Shown: in pieces, positions 40,582 to 42,900 of the stretch
How positions within the stretch are numbered: position 1 is the stretch's first letter
How the letters are laid out: each line of letters starts with the position of its first letter
NCBI GenBank assembly: GCA_966095765.1
Contig: CBHTSZ010000006.1
Span: 1-42,900 of the forward strand
Length of the DNA: 42,900 nucleotides
Direction of reading: 5' to 3'
Origin: CBHTSZ01 sp966095765
Lineage (GTDB): Bacteria; Patescibacteriota; Saccharimonadia; Saccharimonadales; Saccharimonadaceae
Notes under the pieces: generated by a model
What the model was told of the DNA's origin: nothing
The model's input: only the letters and a program-made list of their open reading frames with translations
The model's database searches: none
Position numbers and translations under genes: made by a program

Positions 40582-41023
40582 ACTCCAAGCCGACTTCCCG
40601 GCCATTCGCTTTGAAAAGGATGAGGATTTCTACTGGTCACCTTCAGCCTCGACGGTCCACTTTGCTTCTGTAAAAACGACCGAAGACAGCCTCACGCTAC
40701 TGCACGAAGTTGCGCATGCCACCCTCGGCCACAGCCGCTTTGACCGAGATCTTGACCTGATCCGCATCGAACGTGAGGCTTGGGATTACGTTCGGGACAC
40801 CCTCGGACCCCGCTACAGCCTTACCGCAAGCGAGGATGATATTGAGGATATGCTCGACACCTACCGGGAATGGCTCCATGCCCGTAGCACCTGCCCCCAA
40901 TGCCGGCTGACCGGCATCCAAACCGCCAGCGCCGCATATCACTGCATTGGCTGTGGCGCCAATTGGCGCGTCAATGATGCGAGGCGCTGCGGCCTCCGGC
41001 GCTACTCTGTAGCCCCCAACTAA
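40553..41023 (+). CDS. ImmA/IrrE-like metallopeptidase with C-terminal zinc ribbon
   Basis: A 156-aa soluble protein. HEVAHATLGH (51-60) is an HExxH zincin motif and EREAWDYV (73-80) supplies the downstream Glu typical of ImmA/IrrE-type domains. A zinc ribbon, CPQC with CIGC 20 residues later, follows near 119-142. ImmA/IrrE proteases usually cleave repressors; no repressor gene is adjacent. The ATG at 40553 lies in the end of the ROK gene; an ATG five codons earlier is also in frame. The overlap implies co-translation with the kinase. The second zincin in the window is at 8865. Confidence 0.78.
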   Translation: MAKTNSLVARLQADFPAIRFEKDEDFYWSPSASTVHFASVKTTEDSLTLLHEVAHATLGHSRFDRDLDLIRIEREAWDYVRDTLGPRYSLTASEDDIEDMLDTYREWLHARSTCPQCRLTGIQTASAAYHCIGCGANWRVNDARRCGLRRYSVAPN

Positions 41024-41051
41024 AAAGACCTCCGCTACGGGAGGTCTTTTT
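41022..41051. terminator. Bidirectional terminator
   Basis: AAAAAGACCTCC and GGGAGGTCTTTTT arms around a short loop. It serves the metallopeptidase gene (plus), whose stop it overlaps, and the KGG gene (minus). Confidence 0.9.
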
Positions 41052-41066
41052 AGAGATGAGTGGTAC

Positions 41067-41294
41067 TTAGAGTACGATGTCGATCTTTTTTGCAGTTGTC
41101 ATAGTTGACTTACCGCGGCGGCTAATACGGCCACCCTTAGCACCTGCAAGGCGAGCGAGTTCACGGTTAGCAGCGAAGCCGCCAGTGTGACCCATAGTAC
41201 CGCCCTTGGCACCAATCTTTGCGTAAAAGTCACTACCGTGACGAGCTTTGTTAGTTTGAGCAGCTTTCATGCCGCCAGCTTTAGTTCCAGCCAT
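41067..41294 (-). CDS. KGG-repeat stress-type small protein
   Basis: A 75-aa basic, Gly/Lys-rich protein. Repeats of the GAKGG kind (IGAKGGTMGHTGG and LAGAKGGRISRRG), with FAANRELARLAG between them, match the KGG family of stress-induced proteins, thought to be largely disordered. GTAAGGAGAAAG precedes the ATG. It is a single-gene unit with a strong promoter and a ~110-nt leader containing an attenuator-like hairpin. Confidence 0.85.
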   Translation of the reverse strand: MAGTKAGGMKAAQTNKARHGSDFYAKIGAKGGTMGHTGGFAANRELARLAGAKGGRISRRGKSTMTTAKKIDIVL

Positions 41295-41326
41295 TATGCT
41301 TTCTCCTTACTTACGGGAAAAGAAAA

Positions 41327-41355
41327 GCAGCCGAATCTGCGAGAAATTCGCCTGC
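41327..41355 (-). promoter_or_regulatory. Attenuator-like hairpin in the KGG leader
   Basis: Minus-strand GCAG-G-CGAAT pairs with ATTCG-G-CTGC (one G-G mismatch) and is followed by TTTTCTTTT. It lies about 40 nt before the ATG and could stop transcription early. A second small hairpin, ACACAT/ATGTGT, precedes it. Confidence 0.55.
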
Positions 41356-41408
41356 ACTACCCCTGTTCCCACTTACCTTTATCTCACACATGATATGTGT
41401 ACTCTTTT

Positions 41409-41437
41409 ACATTAGCACATTATATCGTTTATGTCAA
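41409..41437 (-). promoter_or_regulatory. KGG gene promoter (TTGACA-17-TAATGT, TGC extended)
   Basis: Minus-strand perfect TTGACA (41432-41437) with TAATGT (41409-41414), spacer 17, TGC before the -10. Confidence 0.7.
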
Positions 41438-41473
41438 TATTTACAGTAAGCATTTTGTATTGTGATAAAACAG

Positions 41474-41502
41474 TTGCATGTATGCACGTGGTGCTATATT
41501 AT
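41474..41502 (+). promoter_or_regulatory. Promoter of a short orphan transcript (TTGCAT-17-TATTAT)
   Basis: TTGCAT (41474-41479) and TATTAT (41497-41502), spacer 17. The -35 overlaps a short dyad, TGCAT-GT-ATGCA (41475-41486), a possible operator. Confidence 0.6.
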
Positions 41503-41508
41503 AGTTCT

Positions 41509-41573
41509 AGGCACCTACGAGTCCTAAAGAGGCTCAACAGAGAACGACCACATCTGCGAGATTGGTCGTTTTT
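41509..41573 (+). ncRNA. Candidate 65-nt small RNA
   Basis: Between the promoter at 41474-41502 and the terminator at 41543-41573 there is no ORF. The RNA would fold into a first hairpin, GAG-T-CCT/AGG-CTC with an AAAG loop (41519-41535), and the terminator stem AACGACCA/TGGTCGTT with an inner ATCT/AGAT helix and T5 tail. The Nudix gene downstream has its own -10, so the unit is probably separate rather than a simple leader. Confidence 0.5.
41543..41573 (+). terminator. Intrinsic terminator before the Nudix gene
   Basis: Arms AACGACCA (41543-41550) and TGGTCGTT (41563-41570) with an inner 4-bp helix, followed by a T run. Confidence 0.8.
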
Positions 41574-41577
41574 CATT

Positions 41578-41583
41578 TATAAT
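41578..41583 (+). promoter_or_regulatory. -10 element (TATAAT) for the Nudix gene, leaderless layout
   Basis: A perfect TATAAT ends 7 nt before the ATG at 41591, directly after the terminator T run. Confidence 0.5.
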
Positions 41584-41590
41584 CAACCGC

Positions 41591-42028
41591 ATGCATATAC
41601 CCTCCACTCCGGACCCACGGCTTGATCAGATAATCGATTGTCTCTATCGAGTCGCCTCAAAGGCAATCATCATACAGGACAAACGTCTCCTCATCGTTAA
41701 AGAACCAGAGGGTTGGTATGGACTGCCAGGAGGAGGCATTGGCCATGGCCAAGATGCCCTCCAGTCCCTAGTACGAGAACTTCGCGAGGAAATAGGTGTT
41801 GAGCTTGATCCTATGAGCATTCATCCCGATCCGGTCTGCGCATATGTCGGAGGAAGCATCAAGGCCATACCTCGAGTGACCCTCTACTACCGTGTCGATG
41901 TTCCAAGCGACTTCTCTCCGCAATCTCAGGAGCTTACTTATCAGTGGGTTGACCGCTCAGAACTCGGTTCTATCCAGTTAGGACCGAATATAGAGCTTGC
42001 TCGCGATAAATTAACAGCCTTACTCTAA
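41591..42028 (+). CDS. Nudix hydrolase
   Basis: Nudix enzymes cleave nucleoside diphosphates linked to another group, often for housecleaning. The box runs from GGGIGHGQ to RELREEIGVEL; the REUxEExGU part is perfect, but the first Glu of the box is Gln. The metal-binding EE pair is kept. Length 145 aa is normal. The substrate is not deducible. No ribosome site is present, and the -10 lies 7 nt upstream. It is a single-gene unit ending in the terminator at 42035-42071. Confidence 0.9.
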   Translation: MHIPSTPDPRLDQIIDCLYRVASKAIIIQDKRLLIVKEPEGWYGLPGGGIGHGQDALQSLVRELREEIGVELDPMSIHPDPVCAYVGGSIKAIPRVTLYYRVDVPSDFSPQSQELTYQWVDRSELGSIQLGPNIELARDKLTALL

Positions 42029-42034
42029 AGCACT

Positions 42035-42071
42035 AAAAAACGCCCCACAGGATCTCTCTGCAGGGCGTTTT
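42035..42071. terminator. Bidirectional terminator
   Basis: AAAAAACGCCC and GGGCGTTTT arms with T tracts on both strands. It serves the Nudix gene (plus) and the small ORF unit (minus). Confidence 0.85.
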
Positions 42072-42087
42072 ATTATGCCAAAGCGGC

Positions 42088-42144
42088 TTATGCGTGAACG
42101 ACAATCGTCGTCGTTTCTGACTCATAGAGTACTGAGATCTTCAT
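42088..42144 (-). CDS. Candidate 18-residue small ORF
   Basis: The frame encodes MKISVLYESETTTIVVHA and stops with TAA. AAAAAGGTG lies 7 nt before the ATG, a partial Shine-Dalgarno. It sits alone between a promoter (42183-42211) and a terminator (42035-42071), with a spacing that gives a transcript of about 140 nt. The peptide alternates hydrophobic and polar residues, as a beta strand would. Length is too short to judge by codon use; it may instead be a non-coding RNA. Confidence 0.4.
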   Translation of the reverse strand: MKISVLYESETTTIVVHA

Positions 42145-42182
42145 GCGACTACACCTTTTTGTTTTTTAGATTTCTTCCCTTA

Positions 42183-42211
42183 AGCATAGGGGTAAATACC
42201 CGGAAAAGCAA
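42183..42211 (-). promoter_or_regulatory. Promoter of the small ORF unit (TTGCTT-17-TATGCT)
   Basis: Minus-strand TTGCTT (42206-42211) and TATGCT (42183-42188), spacer 17. It lies just downstream of the rRNA operon terminators. Confidence 0.5.
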
Positions 42212-42223
42212 TAGCATTTTGAG

Positions 42224-42267
42224 ACAAAGAAAAAGAGACACCCAAAAGGCCGCTTGGGATATGTCTC
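42224..42267 (-). terminator. Second rRNA operon terminator
   Basis: Minus-strand GAGACA, CCCAA and their complements TTGGG, TGTCTC form an interrupted stem followed by TTTTTCTTT. It backs up the first terminator 15 nt upstream. Confidence 0.75.
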
Positions 42268-42280
42268 GAAAATTCGAGAC
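42263..42280. repeat. Palindrome GTCTCGAA-AA-TTCGAGAC
   Basis: Perfect 8-nt arms with a 2-nt centre lie between the two rRNA terminators. It shares the GAGAC arm with the second terminator, so the two structures are mutually exclusive. Confidence 0.8.
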
Positions 42281-42281
42281 G

Positions 42282-42308
42282 AAAAAAAGACGCCCTTTCG
42301 GACGTCTC
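42282..42308 (-). terminator. First rRNA operon terminator
   Basis: Minus-strand AGACGTCC and GGGCGTCT (one G-U pair) with a GAAA tetraloop are followed by T7. It lies directly after the 5S gene. Confidence 0.88.
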
Positions 42309-42316
42309 TTTTATAA

Positions 42317-42424
42317 TTCGGCACCGTGCTAGTTTCCCGCTCTCGCAGTATAATCGCCGCTACTGGGCTTAACTTCTGTGTTCGGAATGAGAACAGGTGT
42401 TTCCCCAGCGCCATGGGCACCGAA
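42317..42424 (-). rRNA. rrf: 5S ribosomal RNA
   Basis: The minus-strand sequence has the 5S pattern: an end helix TTCGGTGCC/GGTGCCGAA with wobble pairs, the conserved CCGAACACAGAAGTTAAGCC block of loop B and helix III, and GAGAGCGGGAAAC near the 3' side. Length of about 108 nt is slightly short. Ends were set from the terminal helix and may be off by a few bases. It lies downstream of 23S in the usual order. Confidence 0.92.
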
Positions 42425-42668
42425 GTAAGGTTTTCACCTGCACTTTTTCGCTCCTACCTTCAGGAGTGGGCGAGAAAACCTTGCTTCGATGTCCATACGG
42501 ACCGTATTAGTTCAAATAAGCGATGTAAATTCAATCGAAATTGACGAGCGTGAGTTGATACTCACTAACTACTAGTCAAAGACCTTGTCACTCTGGTTTC
42601 GTAAACGACACCTTCGTGAAGCCATGATTTACCGCAGAAGCAAAGTCTGCGAAAATCATGGATCATAA
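42425..42668 (-). other. 23S-5S internal spacer
   Basis: No ORF or tRNA is seen. Two processing-like hairpins are present: CCATGATTT/AAATCATGG (42622-42661) with an inner CGCAGA/TCTGCG helix close to the 23S end, and an imperfect GC stem (CTCCT/AGGAG) at about 42447-42475, close to 5S. Confidence 0.7.
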
Positions 42669-42900
42669 AAAGGCGATGGGACTATTAGTATGCTTCAGCT
42701 CCATGCGTTACCGCACTTCCACCTTGCACCTATCAAACAGATCGTCTTTCTGTGTCCTCATAGGGAAATCTTATCTTGAGGCTAGTTTCGCGCTTAATAT
42801 GCTTTCAGCGCTTATCTATCCCGAACATAGCTACTCGACAATGCAGCAGGTGGCCACAATCGATACACCAGAGGTTCGTCCGCCCCGGTCCTCTCGTACT
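42669..42900 (-). rRNA. rrl: 23S ribosomal RNA, 3' end (partial)
   Basis: The minus strand opens at the window edge with AGTACGAGAGGACCGG, the sarcin-ricin loop of domain VI. It continues through GAAAGCATATTAAGCGCGAAAC-type and CATACTAATAGTCCCATCGCC-type helices to the 3' end. About 230 nt are inside the window. The 3' boundary is estimated from the expected terminal helix. Confidence 0.95.

Noticed and set aside
42425..42668. tRNA in the 23S-5S spacer
   Set aside because: The hairpins do not form a cloverleaf and no T-loop GGTTCGA-type sequence is present.

Overview
The window looks like chromosomal DNA of an ultra-small Patescibacteria (CPR) bacterium, most probably Candidatus Saccharibacteria (TM7). 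This is an inference from gene content: very compact genes, a short IF2 without the long N-terminal region, a short four-domain S1, a B12-type ribonucleotide reductase next to nrdR, a MurD-MurL pair, a small DUF5663-like protein and several small membrane or surface proteins, but no biosynthetic pathways beyond cell wall and nucleotides. TGA works as a stop (murD ends in TGA), so there is no sign of the UGA recoding known from Gracilibacteria. Background GC is about 50%. No tRNA, insertion sequence, CRISPR array or prophage was seen.

Layout. 1-5416: end of a Pro-rich protein, prmC, an HtrA protease, a membrane protein, an LCP cell-wall ligase and signal peptidase I. 5417-9248: parAB, bL21 and small lineage-specific proteins, ending with a small zincin. 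9332-14051: ileS under a T-box leader, and a VKOR plus thioredoxin-like pair. 14122-17469: nrdR-nrdJ. 18446-27752: a long minus-strand run from an HTH gene and recJ through rpsU, yqeY, adk, map, murD and murL to ftsA and ftsZ, linking precursor synthesis to division. 27985-32096: a phosphoribosyltransferase diverging from priA-def-fmt. 32093-39058: two lineage-type genes, then infB and rpsA. 39192-42028: a sortase-signal-like surface protein, a ROK kinase, a second zincin, a KGG stress protein and a Nudix hydrolase. 42088-42900: a tiny ORF, the rRNA operon terminators, 5S and the 3' end of 23S, all on the minus strand.

Three places break the pattern: 9276-9719, 17673-18358 and 34431-36073. 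Each holds one or two visibly GC-rich ORFs (about 60-65% by eye) that I could not assign to a family. Each is driven by an AT-rich near-consensus promoter with a 17-nt spacer, has an untranslated leader and a strong Shine-Dalgarno, and ends in a GC-rich hairpin. They look like self-contained transcription cassettes set between conserved genes, perhaps acquired from an actinobacterial host. Together they are the best candidate for something undescribed.

Two expression features recur. About ten genes have a -10 hexamer only 6-9 nt before the start codon and no Shine-Dalgarno, which suggests leaderless transcripts. Other units have long structured leaders: the ileS T-box, a possible attenuator before the KGG gene, and the cassette leaders. 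Two short orphan transcription units, a 65-nt RNA at 41509-41573 and an 18-residue ORF at 42088-42144, lie near the rRNA operon.
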